Shown here: positions 1-10,125 of the stretch, piece by piece | Layout: each line of letters starts with the position of its first letter | Position numbering within the stretch: the stretch's first letter is position 1 | Source of the DNA: Naasia lichenicola | GTDB taxonomy: Bacteria; Actinomycetota; Actinomycetes; Actinomycetales; Microbacteriaceae | DNA length: 64,000 nt | Direction: 5' to 3' | Assembly (NCBI RefSeq): GCF_004801885.1 | Contig: NZ_SSSM01000006.1 | Span: 1 to 64,000 of the forward strand | Notes under the pieces: model-generated | Told to the model about the DNA's origin: nothing | What the model saw: only the letters and a program-made list of their open reading frames with translations | The model's database searches: none | Program-made: the position numbers and the translations under genes

Positions 1-29
1 TGGCGATCCAGCCAAGCCTGGATCAACGA

Positions 30-63
30 AAAGGGGATCCGCCACACGGCGGATCCCCTTTCT
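30..63. terminator. strong intrinsic terminator at left edge
   Basis: A perfect 14-bp stem (30-43 pairing with 48-61) closes a 4-nt ACAC loop and is flanked by A-rich and T-rich ends, so it could work in both directions. It probably ends a plus-strand gene lying left of the window. A smaller inverted repeat (GATCCAG/CTGGATC, 5-24) sits just before it. The 62-196 stretch after it holds no gene that I can see. Confidence 0.85.
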
Positions 64-196
64 CGTATGCCCCAACTCATTTCCCGCACTGACTGCGAAT
101 GCAGGAGATGTGAAGAATCCGGGCCGGAAACGGCGCATTCTTCGCCAATAGCCGATCGCCCCCGAATACTGCATTCACGCAGACCGACCATCGGCC

Positions 197-1333
197 TCAG
201 CGCACGGCGGCGCGCAGGGGAGCGGTGGCGAATTCGCGCATGCCGTCCTCGAAGTCCACTGATGCGCGCCAGCCGAGCTCTGCGTGGATCCGCGCCGAGG
301 ACGCGGTGATGTGCCGGACGTCGCCGAGCCGGTACTGACCGGTCGTCACGGGGGCCGCGCCACCGGTATAGCGGCTCAGCCGGTCGGCCAGATCGCCCAC
401 CGTGTGCACGACGCCGCTGCCGACGTTGAAGGCGCGGAAGCTGCGCGGATGATCCGCCGTCCAGTCGATCGCGGCGAGGTTCGCCCCGGCGACATCGCGC
501 ACATGCACGAAATCGCGACGCTGACCGCCGTCCTCGTAGACCCGCGGCGCCTCGCCCCGCTCCAGTGCGGATCGGAAGAGCGACGCGACCCCGGCGTACG
601 GGGTGTTCTGCGGCATTCCCGGTCCATAGACGTTGTGATAGCGCAGCGCGGCCGCCGACCCACCGGTCGCGATGGTCCACGCGGAGGCCAGGTTCTCCTG
701 GGCGAGCTTGGTGACGGCGTAGACGTTGCGCGGGTCGAGATCCGCGTCCTCGTGCACGAGGAGGGGCTCGAGGGACAGTCCAGTGGTCGGATCGACGGGC
801 TCGAAGGCACCGGCCTCGAGATCTTCGACCCGACGGGGCGGTGGCTGGATCGCGCCGCCCGCTCCCCGGTAGCGGCCCTCTCCGTAGACGACCATGGACG
901 ACGCCATCACCAGCCGCGCGACGGACAGCTCCGTCATGGCGGCGAGGACCACAGAGGTGCCCAGCACGTTGCTCGCCACGTAATCGGGAGCGTCAGCGAA
1001 GTCCACGCCGAGGCCCACCTTGGCCGCTTGATGGCAGACCACATCGACACCGACCAGCGCACTGCGGACGTCATCGAGCGACGTGACGTCGCCGCGCACG
1101 AGTTCCACTCCCTCGGGGAGGGGCTGCTCATCGCCGTGGACATCCCGACGGAGCGAGTCGAGGACGCGCACCGCCCAGCCCCGCCCGAGCGCCGCGTCGA
1201 CCACGGCCCGGCCGATGAAGCCCGCTCCACCGGTGACGAGCACCGTGCCGGCGGACTCTGTGCGTGTGGATCCCGTGCCAGCCGGTTCTGTCTCAGCGGA
1301 GTCGGTGCCTGTGTATTCGATGCTGCCTGACAC
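197..1333 (-). CDS. NAD-dependent epimerase/dehydratase (extended SDR)
   Basis: A 378-residue Rossmann-fold protein of the NAD-dependent epimerase/dehydratase family, which usually remodels nucleotide sugars. Visible motifs are the dinucleotide-binding GGAGFIG (residues 35-41), the acid GDVTSLDDV that contacts the adenine end, the SSMVVYGEG catalytic serine region (145-153) and the catalytic YAVTK (Tyr205, Lys209). I chose the GTG at 1333 because GGGAGG lies 8 nt upstream. The longer reading frame to 1408 adds an Arg-rich piece without support. Residues 8-30 are a low-complexity Thr/Glu/Gly/Ala stretch before the fold, unusual for the family. The gene is divergent from the ABC-F gene. The substrate cannot be told from sequence. 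Confidence 0.88.
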   Translation of the reverse strand: MSGSIEYTGTDSAETEPAGTGSTRTESAGTVLVTGGAGFIGRAVVDAALGRGWAVRVLDSLRRDVHGDEQPLPEGVELVRGDVTSLDDVRSALVGVDVVCHQAAKVGLGVDFADAPDYVASNVLGTSVVLAAMTELSVARLVMASSMVVYGEGRYRGAGGAIQPPPRRVEDLEAGAFEPVDPTTGLSLEPLLVHEDADLDPRNVYAVTKLAQENLASAWTIATGGSAAALRYHNVYGPGMPQNTPYAGVASLFRSALERGEAPRVYEDGGQRRDFVHVRDVAGANLAAIDWTADHPRSFRAFNVGSGVVHTVGDLADRLSRYTGGAAPVTTGQYRLGDVRHITASSARIHAELGWRASVDFEDGMREFATAPLRAAVR

Positions 1334-1461
1334 GCGGATGCCCTCCCAGAGCGGAAACTGCCTGCGTCGATGCGGCGCCAACAGTCTTCCACGACGCCCG
1401 CAGCCCATGGATTCGCGCCTCCCCGAAGTCGGCCCCGGACCTCGCGCCCATCTGCGGGCAG

Positions 1462-1467
1462 TAGCGT
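1462..1467 (+). promoter_or_regulatory. -10 element (TAGCGT) for leaderless ABC-F mRNA
   Basis: TAGCGT is followed by exactly 6 nt and then the GTG start at 1474, so transcription would begin at the start codon itself. Confidence 0.6.
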
Positions 1468-1473
1468 TTCGGG

Positions 1474-3288
<1,815 letters not shown>

Positions 3289-3356
3289 GGCCGTCGCCGT
3301 CCGTCGGTGTTCTCCGCTCGGCGGCTAGGGGCCGGATTGCGACGTGGGACGCGGAC

Positions 3357-3854
3357 TCAGCCGCCGTCGAAGGCGCCGCTGAGCTTGCGCAGGAGCTTGG
3401 CCATCCGCTCCTGATCGCCCTGTCCGAGACCCTCGAGCAGCTCCGCCTCGGCCACGAGCAGGTGCTCGATGGCCGAATCCACGCGGATGAGGCCCTCGGG
3501 GGAGAGGTGGACGAGCACGCCGCGGCCGTCCTTCGGATCTCCGCGTCGCTCGACCAGGGTGCGATGGACGAGCCGATCGATCCTGTTCGTCATCGTGCCC
3601 GAGCTGACGAGCGTCTGCTGCACGAGGTTCGTCGGGCTGAGTTCGAACGGGTCGCCCGACCGGCGCAGGGCGGAGAGCACATCGAACTCCCATGACTCCA
3701 GCCCGGCGGTGGCGAAGGACGCCTTCCGTGCCCGTTCGAGGTGGCGTGCCAGCCGCTTCACGCGGGACAGGATCATCAGGGGAGTGAAGTCCAGGTCGGG
3801 CCGCACCTCGTGCCACGACGCGACGATGCGATCGACTTCATCGCGGTCGGTCAT
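3357..3854 (-). CDS. MarR family transcriptional regulator
   Basis: A 165-residue winged-helix regulator. After an N-terminal helical region (residues about 5-40) comes the DNA-binding core with SPTNLVQQTLVSSGTMTNRIDRL as the recognition helix region and DPKDGRGVLVHLSPEG as the wing (the DxRxxxxxLT-like MarR signature). I start it at the ATG at 3854 because GATAAT lies exactly 6 nt upstream, which suggests a leaderless transcript. The frame is open to a GTG at 3899, but that part has no family similarity that I recognise. The gene is convergent with the ABC-F gene and divergent from the surface-protein gene. The ligand and targets are unknown. Confidence 0.9.
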   Translation of the reverse strand: MTDRDEVDRIVASWHEVRPDLDFTPLMILSRVKRLARHLERARKASFATAGLESWEFDVLSALRRSGDPFELSPTNLVQQTLVSSGTMTNRIDRLVHRTLVERRGDPKDGRGVLVHLSPEGLIRVDSAIEHLLVAEAELLEGLGQGDQERMAKLLRKLSGAFDGG

Positions 3855-3860
3855 AGGCCC

Positions 3861-3866
3861 ATTATC
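3861..3866 (-). promoter_or_regulatory. -10 element (GATAAT) for leaderless marR-type gene
   Basis: Read on the minus strand, GATAAT is followed by GGGCCT and then ATG, giving the 6-nt spacing of a leaderless start. Confidence 0.5.
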
Positions 3867-3971
3867 CGACGCGAGCGTCAACGGCTCGTGGGCCTTCACC
3901 GGCCACGCCGCGTCCGGTGCTCAGTTTCTGGTAGCACCCGTCGGTGTGGCGCCCTCAGTGGGGAGCGCGGA

Positions 3972-4032
3972 GTCCCCCCTTCTGCCGACACACTTGTACC
4001 CAGGTCCCCCTTAGCACGGACGCGTGGGGGAC
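3972..4032. promoter_or_regulatory. C-rich direct and inverted repeats before the surface-protein gene
   Basis: GTCCCCC occurs at 3972 and again at 4004, 32 nt apart (about three helical turns). The inverted copy GGGGGAC lies at 4026-4032, so the second copy and the inverted one form a 7-bp dyad with a 15-nt spacer. This sits about 35-95 nt before the GTG start at 4067 and looks like binding sites for a dimeric regulator, or alternatively the stem of an mRNA leader structure. No known riboswitch was recognised. Confidence 0.45.
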
Positions 4033-4066
4033 ACGGCTACACCGCATCTCGGGGGAGAGAACAGCA

Positions 4067-6364
4067 GTGAGCACCATGAAGATCTCAGACCATGCCGATC
4101 GACCCGGCACAGCTCGGCACCGCGGCTCACGGCGCGGCGTCCCAGCTCACAGCGCCTTCGTGCGACGGACGGGCGCCGGCGCACTCGCCGTCTCGCTGCT
4201 CGCCGGCGCCGTTCTCGCCTTCGCGCCCCTGGCGCCCGCATCCGCCGCAGAGGTCGGATGGGAGACCGAGAGCTGCTTCAGCTCCCTCGCCGAGCAGCAC
4301 ACGGGCGACCTGACCGCTGCGAAGTACCGCGCGGAGTCCTGGCGCATCTACCTCGAGGCCGCCGAACGCGGAGCTCCCGTCGTCGCGCCCGCCGCACCTG
4401 ACTCGCCGGCCGAGCTGAGCGACGAGGAGTATCAGCAGGCGCTCAAGCAGGCCTACGGATGGCTGGATGCCGGACAGGCCGAGAAGATCCAGAGCTTCGA
4501 TGAGGCCGGGCGGACCGCGGCAGAGGACGATCTCGTCTTCGCCGTGACCTTCGGCGACGAGAAGGTCCGCGACCAGCTGCTCGCCCAGCAGATCGAGGAG
4601 CGCGCGGCATCGGTCGACGAGCTCCGCGCCAAGCAGGGATCGAGCACCCCGGAGGATGCCGCACGCCTCGAGAAGGCGCTCAGTCTGCTCCCGCCCGAGC
4701 AGCGCGAGGCCTACGACAAGCTGAAGGCCGAGGGTGCCGCCGAGCAGTTCGCCGCCGACGTGCTCTATGCCTTCGCGCAGCCGGATGAGGTCCGCACCGA
4801 ACTCTTCGGCATGTCACCAGAGGCCCGGAGCCTCATCGTCGCCGACCTCGCCGCCATCCAGGCGGGTGTCGCCAAGCAGCCCGCGGATGCGGAGCAGGTC
4901 CTCGACATCTGCGTGATCGAGCTCGACAGCGCACGCCAGAACGACGGCCTCGACGCGGACAGCGGTTCCCGGCGCGCCGACGAGATCGTCGCGCGCTACG
5001 TCGTGGACGGGCAGATCATCGCCTCAGATGAGACCCAGAGCGGTGCCGTCTACACGGCTGCCAGCTGGGCAGTCCGCGCCTGCCTCGCCGCGTTCGACGA
5101 CCTCGGCTACACGCCGAAGGAGGAATCGGACGACTTCGCGGCGCTCGACCTCACGGTGCTGAGCCTGTACCTGCGCCTCGAATGGAACGCGCTCGACGCG
5201 ACCACCCCGGTAGCCGATCCGAAGGCTGCTGATCCAGCTGCTGAGGAGCCCGCTGCTGCTGAACCCGCAGCTGCGGAACCGCGCATGGAGACCGCGCAGA
5301 AGACCATGCTCACAACCCAGGAGCGCCGGGCGCGATTCGCCGCCATCCGGACCGAACCTGTCGCCGCCAGCACTGCGGCGAGCGCAGCGGACGCATCCGA
5401 GCCGACCACGACGGCTCAACCCACCAAGAGCACGGTGCCGGCTTCGGGCAGCGAGCCCACCACGACCGCGGCCGGAGAGTTCTCCGCGCTGATCCTTCGG
5501 GAGTCGACCTCCGCCGATCTCGACCGCATCTTCGCGACCAGCGATCGCGAATCGATGCTGAAGCGCATCCAGGTGGCAGCCGAGGGCTACGGCGCCGCCG
5601 ACTCCAAGGTGGTCTCCCGCTACATCGAGTGCGTGAAGGCAGTAGAGGGCCCGCGTGCGGACGGCAAGTTCGCCGACTACGACGAGACCCACAAGTACGC
5701 CGTGGAGTTCCTGTCCGCGGGCTCGACCGACCCGGCGCCGACCACCGATCCCACGCCGACCACCGATCCCACGCCGCCCACGACGCCGACCGTTCCCGCG
5801 GATCCGGCACCGGCACCGGCCGACTCTGGGCCGACGACTCCGACGACTCCAGTCGATCCGGCCCCGGCTGACCCCGGGCCGACGACTCCGACGACTCCGA
5901 CGACTCCGACCACTCCGGTGACGCCCAGCGTCCCGGCGGTGCCGACGACGGAACCGACGACCGAGGCAGCCGGCTCCACGCCGAACTCCAGCCCGGCCCA
6001 GGTCGTGCTCGCCGTGGACGCGCCCGCACCGACGTCAGACCAGGCTGCTCTTTCGAGCCCGCTCACCGGCGGCACGGAGCGGACCACCGGCGTCACGACG
6101 GCTGACGCAGCTTCGCAGGTCTCGGCCGCTCCGAAGATGCTCTCCACCGAGGACAAGCAGCTTCCGACCGAGGCGGTCAGCGCATCGGATTCGCTCGACG
6201 ATGCGACCGTCGTCTACGCCGGCCCCGTCGCGATCAACGTGCCGCTGGTCGTCAACGCGATGTTCATGCTCTTCGTCCTGCTCGCGCTCTTCCTGGGCAT
6301 GTCACGCGCCCTGGCCGCTCGTCGCCTCCGTCAGCAGTCACTGAAGGCACGCGACGCCGAGTGA
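4067..6364 (+). CDS. large secreted, C-terminally membrane-anchored surface protein
   Basis: A 765-residue protein of unknown function. The N-terminus has a long basic region, a hydrophobic core (about 37-58) and an AXA-type cleavage site near ASAAEVG (about 61), so it should be exported. The body is Ala/Glu/Asp-rich and mostly helical. About residues 440-480 are Ala/Pro/Glu-rich, and about 555-640 is a Thr/Pro/Asp linker with repeats of TTDPTP and TTPTTP, typical of wall-spanning stalks. A single transmembrane segment (about 722-745) and a short Arg-rich tail end the protein. There is no LPXTG motif, so it is anchored by the membrane and not by sortase. I chose the GTG at 4067, which follows a GGGGGAGAG ribosome-binding site. 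The open frame upstream to 3944 lacks one. Confidence 0.8.
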   Translation: MSTMKISDHADRPGTARHRGSRRGVPAHSAFVRRTGAGALAVSLLAGAVLAFAPLAPASAAEVGWETESCFSSLAEQHTGDLTAAKYRAESWRIYLEAAERGAPVVAPAAPDSPAELSDEEYQQALKQAYGWLDAGQAEKIQSFDEAGRTAAEDDLVFAVTFGDEKVRDQLLAQQIEERAASVDELRAKQGSSTPEDAARLEKALSLLPPEQREAYDKLKAEGAAEQFAADVLYAFAQPDEVRTELFGMSPEARSLIVADLAAIQAGVAKQPADAEQVLDICVIELDSARQNDGLDADSGSRRADEIVARYVVDGQIIASDETQSGAVYTAASWAVRACLAAFDDLGYTPKEESDDFAALDLTVLSLYLRLEWNALDATTPVADPKAADPAAEEPAAAEPAAAEPRMETAQKTMLTTQERRARFAAIRTEPVAASTAASAADASEPTTTAQPTKSTVPASGSEPTTTAAGEFSALILRESTSADLDRIFATSDRESMLKRIQVAAEGYGAADSKVVSRYIECVKAVEGPRADGKFADYDETHKYAVEFLSAGSTDPAPTTDPTPTTDPTPPTTPTVPADPAPAPADSGPTTPTTPVDPAPADPGPTTPTTPTTPTTPVTPSVPAVPTTEPTTEAAGSTPNSSPAQVVLAVDAPAPTSDQAALSSPLTGGTERTTGVTTADAASQVSAAPKMLSTEDKQLPTEAVSASDSLDDATVVYAGPVAINVPLVVNAMFMLFVLLALFLGMSRALAARRLRQQSLKARDAE

Positions 6365-6380
6365 CGCGAGTCGACGCCCG

Positions 6381-6587
6381 TCAGGCGGTGCCGTTGTTGG
6401 CGACGAGGAAGCCGACGAGCAGCAGGATTCCGCCGATCACCAGGCCGGCCAGCACGTAGTGGACCGGGGGTCGTTCGTTGCCGAGCGGTGTCTTCTGGCG
6501 GCGCATCCCGCGCAGGTAGAGCACGTTGCCGATGCCCAGCACGACCACGCCGACGATCATGAAGTAGATCCCGAACTCGCCTGGCAC
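6381..6587 (-). CDS. small two-helix membrane protein
   Basis: A 68-residue protein with two hydrophobic helices (about 5-25 and 42-64) joined by a basic loop RGMRRQKTPLGNERPP. No function is assigned. The two helices and the charged hairpin loop argue that it is a real membrane protein and not a chance frame. The start is GTG 6587, with AGGG 7 nt upstream. An internal ATG at codon 10 is a weaker choice because it would cut the first helix. It is convergent with the surface-protein gene, with only 16 nt between the two stop codons. Confidence 0.7.
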   Translation of the reverse strand: MPGEFGIYFMIVGVVVLGIGNVLYLRGMRRQKTPLGNERPPVHYVLAGLVIGGILLLVGFLVANNGTA

Positions 6588-6896
6588 CCCTCGACCCTAC
6601 GGCGCGTGCGCCTTGTCGCTCGTCATGCCTCCGCCGCGCGCCGGGCGCACTCTACCCGTGCCGATCAGCGGATCCGAGGTCTCGGGCACGCCATCCGTCG
6701 CCGATCCCGCCGTCGAGTCCGCGATTCGATCCGCCTCCTCCGCTGATCGGCTGGCCCGTTCTCGGCTCGCTCGCGAGGTCACGCCGACGCGAACCGCCGA
6801 CCGGCCCACTGACCCGGAGAACTCGAGCGGACAACGCAGGCGGATCGCGGGTGGCAGACTTGTCGGGTTCGTTCCGCCACCGCGCCGAGCGACCGA
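6588..6896. other. 309-nt gap before tRNA-Gln
   Basis: I see no convincing gene here. The plus-strand open frame running through it continues across the tRNA and has no family features. The sequence contains CCGATCAGCGGATC near 6660 and its partial inverted copy CCGCTGATCGGC near 6742, an imperfect long-range dyad. The tRNA promoter must lie near the right end. Confidence 0.5.
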
Positions 6897-6968
6897 TCCG
6901 CCTTGGTGTAACGGCAGCACGACAGCCTTTGGAGCTGTTAGGACTAGGTTCGAATCCTGGAGGCGGAG
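6897..6968 (+). tRNA. tRNA-Gln (anticodon TTG)
   Basis: A full cloverleaf: acceptor arms TCCGCCT (6897-6903) and AGGCGGA (6961-6967), anticodon stem ACAGC/GCTGT around the loop CTTTGGA with anticodon TTG, and a T-arm containing GGTTCGAATCC. The discriminator base is G6968, and the CCA end is not encoded. It lies about 105 nt upstream of glmU on the same strand. Confidence 0.93.
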
Positions 6969-7073
6969 CTCATCGCATCTGGTCCGCGGACCGATCCGGT
7001 GCGGCGTCTCCCGGGCCTGAAGGGCTCGACGAAGGAGCCGGACCAAGGCCCGCAGCACACCCGAAGGAGCTCT

Positions 7074-8501
7074 GTGACCGACGCGCGCCTCGCCATCGTG
7101 ATCCTCGCCGCCGGACAGGGAACGCGGATGAGATCCGCCACTCCCAAGCTCCTGCACTCGCTCGCCGGCATCCCCATCGTCGGGCATGTCCTCGCCACCG
7201 CCGAGGCGCTGGGGGCCGCGTATACGATCGCCGTCGTCCGGCATGAGCGCGATCGGGTGGTCGCCGTCGTGGACGCAGCGCTGCCCGGCGCGACCGTGGT
7301 GGACCAGGACGACCTGCCGGGCACCGGGCGCGCGGTCGAGCAGGCCGTCGGCGCACTTCCGGCCGACTTCGACGGCGATGTGCTCGTCCTCAACGGCGAC
7401 GTCCCGCTGCTGGATGCGCAGACGCTGACCGGATTCCTCGCGGCGCACCGTGCCGGCGCATCCGCCGCCTCGCTGCTCACCATGACCCCCGACGACACCA
7501 CCGGATACGGCCGGATCGTCCGCAGATCCGACGGCTCCGTCGATCGGATCGTCGAGCAGAAGGACGCCGACCCCGACGAGCTCGCGCTCACCGAGGTGAA
7601 CGCGGGGATCTACCTGTTCGGCGTCGCCGCGCTTCGCGACCACCTCGCCGGACTCAGCATCGACAACGCTCAAGGCGAGAAGTACCTCACCGACATGGTC
7701 GCCGCGCTGCGCGCCGCCGGATCCGATGTCGTCGGGGTCCCGGTCTCCGAGCCGTGGCTCGTCGCGGGGATCAACGATCGGGCGCAGCTCTCGGAGGCCG
7801 CCGCGCGGCTCAACGCGATGATCGTGCGGGGCTGGCAGCTCGCCGGCGTCACCGTCCAGGATCCGGCGACCACCTGGATCGACCTCGCCGTGACGCTCGC
7901 CCCCGACGTCGAGATCCTCCCCGGCACCCAGCTCAAGGGGGCGACGAAGGTCGAGACCGGCGCTGTCATCGGCCCCGACACGACTCTCGTCGACTGCGAG
8001 ATCGGCGAGCGGGCGGTCGTCAAGCGGACGGATGGGACCCTCGCCGTCATCGGCGCGGATGCCTCCGTCGGCCCCTTCGCCTACCTCCGTCCCGGCACCA
8101 TCCTCGGAGTGCACGGCAAGATCGGCACCTTCGTCGAGACCAAGAACTCCACGATCGGCGACGGCTCCAAGGTGCCTCACCTGTCGTACATCGGCGACAC
8201 CACCGTCGGCACCGGATCCAACGTCGGAGCCGGCACCATCACGGCCAACTACGACGGGGTGAACAAGCACAAGACGGTGGTCGGATCTCACGTCCGATCG
8301 GGCTCGCACAACGTCTTCGTGGCCCCGGTTAGGATTGGCGACGGAGCCTATACGGCGGCGGGGACAGTGGTGCGCAAGGATGTGCCGCCAGGCTCGTTGG
8401 CCCTCAGCGTGGCCCCGCAACGCAACATCGAAGGCTGGGTGGCCGCCAACAGGGCGGGCACCGATGCTGCCCGAGCGGCAGCGGAGAGCGGGAACAGTTG
8501 A
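7074..8501 (+). CDS. glmU: bifunctional UDP-N-acetylglucosamine pyrophosphorylase / glucosamine-1-phosphate N-acetyltransferase
   Basis: A 475-residue two-domain enzyme that acetylates glucosamine-1-phosphate and then couples it to UTP, making UDP-GlcNAc for peptidoglycan. The N-terminal nucleotidyltransferase shows LAAGQGTRMRSATPK (about 11-25) and LNGDVPLL. The C-terminal half is a left-handed beta-helix with hexapeptide repeats and the acetyltransferase region YLRPGTILGVHGKIGTFVETKN. The start is GTG 7074 with AAGGAG 5 nt upstream. The larger open frame starting at 6999 runs through the leader and is not used. It overlaps prs by 4 nt (TTGA), so the two are probably translationally coupled. 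Confidence 0.97.
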   Translation: MTDARLAIVILAAGQGTRMRSATPKLLHSLAGIPIVGHVLATAEALGAAYTIAVVRHERDRVVAVVDAALPGATVVDQDDLPGTGRAVEQAVGALPADFDGDVLVLNGDVPLLDAQTLTGFLAAHRAGASAASLLTMTPDDTTGYGRIVRRSDGSVDRIVEQKDADPDELALTEVNAGIYLFGVAALRDHLAGLSIDNAQGEKYLTDMVAALRAAGSDVVGVPVSEPWLVAGINDRAQLSEAAARLNAMIVRGWQLAGVTVQDPATTWIDLAVTLAPDVEILPGTQLKGATKVETGAVIGPDTTLVDCEIGERAVVKRTDGTLAVIGADASVGPFAYLRPGTILGVHGKIGTFVETKNSTIGDGSKVPHLSYIGDTTVGTGSNVGAGTITANYDGVNKHKTVVGSHVRSGSHNVFVAPVRIGDGAYTAAGTVVRKDVPPGSLALSVAPQRNIEGWVAANRAGTDAARAAAESGNS

Positions 8502-9490
8502 GCGAGTCCGTGCCGCACGGGATCAAGATCGCCGGTGAGAAGCGCCTCGTCATCGTCAGCGGTCGTGCCCACCCCGAGCTGGCCGCGAGCATCGCCGCCG
8601 AACTCGACACCGAGGTCGTGCCGACCGACGCGCGCACCTTCGCCAACGGCGAGCTGTACGCCCGCTACGACGAGAGCGTCCGCGGCTGCGACGCCTTCGT
8701 CATCCAGTCGCACACCGCGCCGATCAACCAGTGGCTCATGGAGCAGCTGATCATGGTCGACGCCCTCAAGCGCGCCTCCGCCAAGCGGATCACCGTCGTC
8801 TCGCCGTTCTATCCGTATGGCCGACAGGACAAGAAGAACCGTGGACGCGAGCCGATCTCGGCCCGCCTGGTCGCCGACCTCTACGCCGCCGCCGGCGCGA
8901 ACCGGATCATGTCCGTCGACCTGCACGCAGCGCAGATCCAGGGCTTCTTCGACGGTCCCGTCGACCACCTCTTCGCCATGCCGGTGCTGCTCGAGCACAT
9001 CCAGAACACCGTCGACACCTCGAATCTGACCGTGGTGTCGCCCGACATGGGCCGCGTGCGGGTGGCCGACATCTGGAGCGACAAGCTCGGCGTCCCGCTC
9101 GCCATCATCCACAAGCGTCGCGACCCGCGGGTGCCGAACCAGGTCTCGGTGCACGAGATCGTCGGCGACGTGCGGGGGCGGGTCTGCCTGCTGGTCGATG
9201 ACCTGATCGACACCGGACGCACCATCGCAGCGGGCGCCGCCGCACTGAAGGCGAACGGCGCTGTCGGCGTCATCGTCGCAGCGACACATGCGGTGTTCTC
9301 GGACCCGGCGTCGACCCTGCTGGCCAACCCCGACATCGACTCGGTGATCGTGACCGACACGCTTCCGCTCAACGAGTCGCAGAGATTCGAGAGGCTGACG
9401 GTGCTGCCGATCGCCCCGCTGATCGCCCGCGCGATCCACGAGGTCTTCGATGACGGCTCCGTGACGTCGATGTTCGACGGCGCAGCCTGA
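8498..9490 (+). CDS. prs: ribose-phosphate pyrophosphokinase
   Basis: A 330-residue PRPP synthase: it transfers pyrophosphate from ATP to ribose-5-phosphate, feeding nucleotide, histidine and NAD synthesis. Diagnostic pieces are SGRAHPELA near the N-terminus, YGRQDKKNRGREPISARLVAD (ATP loop), VDLHAAQIQGFF and the PRPP loop VDDLIDTGRT. The start that gives the usual N-terminus is TTG 8498, which overlaps the glmU stop. A GTG at 8509 is the alternative. glmU-prs is a conserved actinobacterial pair and links wall-precursor and PRPP supply. Confidence 0.96.
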   Translation: MSESVPHGIKIAGEKRLVIVSGRAHPELAASIAAELDTEVVPTDARTFANGELYARYDESVRGCDAFVIQSHTAPINQWLMEQLIMVDALKRASAKRITVVSPFYPYGRQDKKNRGREPISARLVADLYAAAGANRIMSVDLHAAQIQGFFDGPVDHLFAMPVLLEHIQNTVDTSNLTVVSPDMGRVRVADIWSDKLGVPLAIIHKRRDPRVPNQVSVHEIVGDVRGRVCLLVDDLIDTGRTIAAGAAALKANGAVGVIVAATHAVFSDPASTLLANPDIDSVIVTDTLPLNESQRFERLTVLPIAPLIARAIHEVFDDGSVTSMFDGAA

Positions 9491-9523
9491 CCCGTCCGCC
9501 TGTTTCGCCTCCTCGTGGGGCGC

Positions 9524-9635
9524 GCTCGGCCACCTTTGGTACGGGCTCGGCCACCTTTGGGCCGCTTCGGCCACCTTTCGAAAGGTGGCCGAAGGTACCG
9601 AAGGGTGGCCGTCGCGCCGAAGGGTGGCCGTCGCG
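9524..9635. repeat. GGCCACCTTT repeat cluster, copy 1 (3 forward + 3 inverted units)
   Basis: Three forward units (9524-9539, 9545-9560, 9564-9580) each contain GGCCACCTTT. Three opposite units (9581, 9601 and 9620 onward) contain AAAGGTGGCC or AAGGGTGGCC. Units are spaced about 20 nt. The two halves can fold on each other through the central CACCTTTCGAAAGGTG. The cluster lies between convergent prs and a small membrane-protein gene. The same kind of cluster is found at 23199-23345. Confidence 0.85.
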
Positions 9636-9654
9636 TGCCCGCCCGGGACGCGGG

Positions 9655-10014
9655 TCAGGCCGCGCGGGCGGGGTGGATCTCGCGGTAGGTCGGGATCATT
9701 CCGAGCGACGCGACGTGCTTCTCGCCGCCGAAGCCCTCGGAGTAGCACTCCCAGCCGATGACGCCCGGGCCGAAGAACTCCCAGCGCGCGACGGATGAGG
9801 TGCCCTCGCCGACGTAGTAGGTGACCATGTTGGCGCAGAGGGCGTTGGCCGTGCGCGTGCCGACCGACACCGTGGTGACGACGCCCGGCAGCACGAGACC
9901 CGCGACACCCAGGACGACGACGACCTGCGCCGCTCGGCGCATCCGACGTCCGCGCAGGGGAGTGCCGTCGCCCGGCTGGTAGCCGGCGAGCTCGGGTTCA
10001 TCCGGCATGCTCAC
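9655..10014 (-). CDS. small membrane-anchored hypothetical protein
   Basis: A 119-residue protein with a short acidic head, a basic patch RGRRMRRAA and one hydrophobic helix (about 29-50), followed by about 65 residues predicted outside the cell. It reads as either a signal anchor or an uncleaved signal peptide. The outer part contains two cysteines (LCANM and WECYS) that could form a disulfide. I do not recognise a family. The start is GTG 10014, with a purine-rich AGAGG 8 nt upstream, and an ATG two codons later is possible. Confidence 0.65.
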   Translation of the reverse strand: MSMPDEPELAGYQPGDGTPLRGRRMRRAAQVVVVLGVAGLVLPGVVTTVSVGTRTANALCANMVTYYVGEGTSSVARWEFFGPGVIGWECYSEGFGGEKHVASLGMIPTYREIHPARAA

Positions 10015-10125
10015 CAGGACATCCTCTTCCGAAATCAGGAAGCCTCACCGTAACCCAGGAATCCGAACGACGCTCCTCCCGGATACCCGGGTCTCGAGCA
10101 TGGATTCCCGAGCCGAGGAGACGCC

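Noticed and set aside
284-1330. 348-codon open frame opposite the epimerase gene
   Set aside because: Antisense shadow; the minus-strand frame has full SDR motifs.
3944-4066. Riboswitch (for example c-di-AMP type) before the surface-protein gene
   Set aside because: G- and C-runs are present, but the leader is too short and the conserved core of known riboswitch classes is not visible.
6613-7020. 135-codon plus-strand open frame before glmU
   Set aside because: It runs straight across tRNA-Gln, and its composition is that of non-coding high-GC sequence.
6597-8420. 607-codon open frame opposite glmU
   Set aside because: Antisense shadow without recognisable domains, and it also runs through the tRNA-Gln gene.
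9524-9635. Possible CRISPR array
   Set aside because: Units are short, occur in both orientations and are separated by only about 10 nt. There are no spacers and no cas genes nearby.
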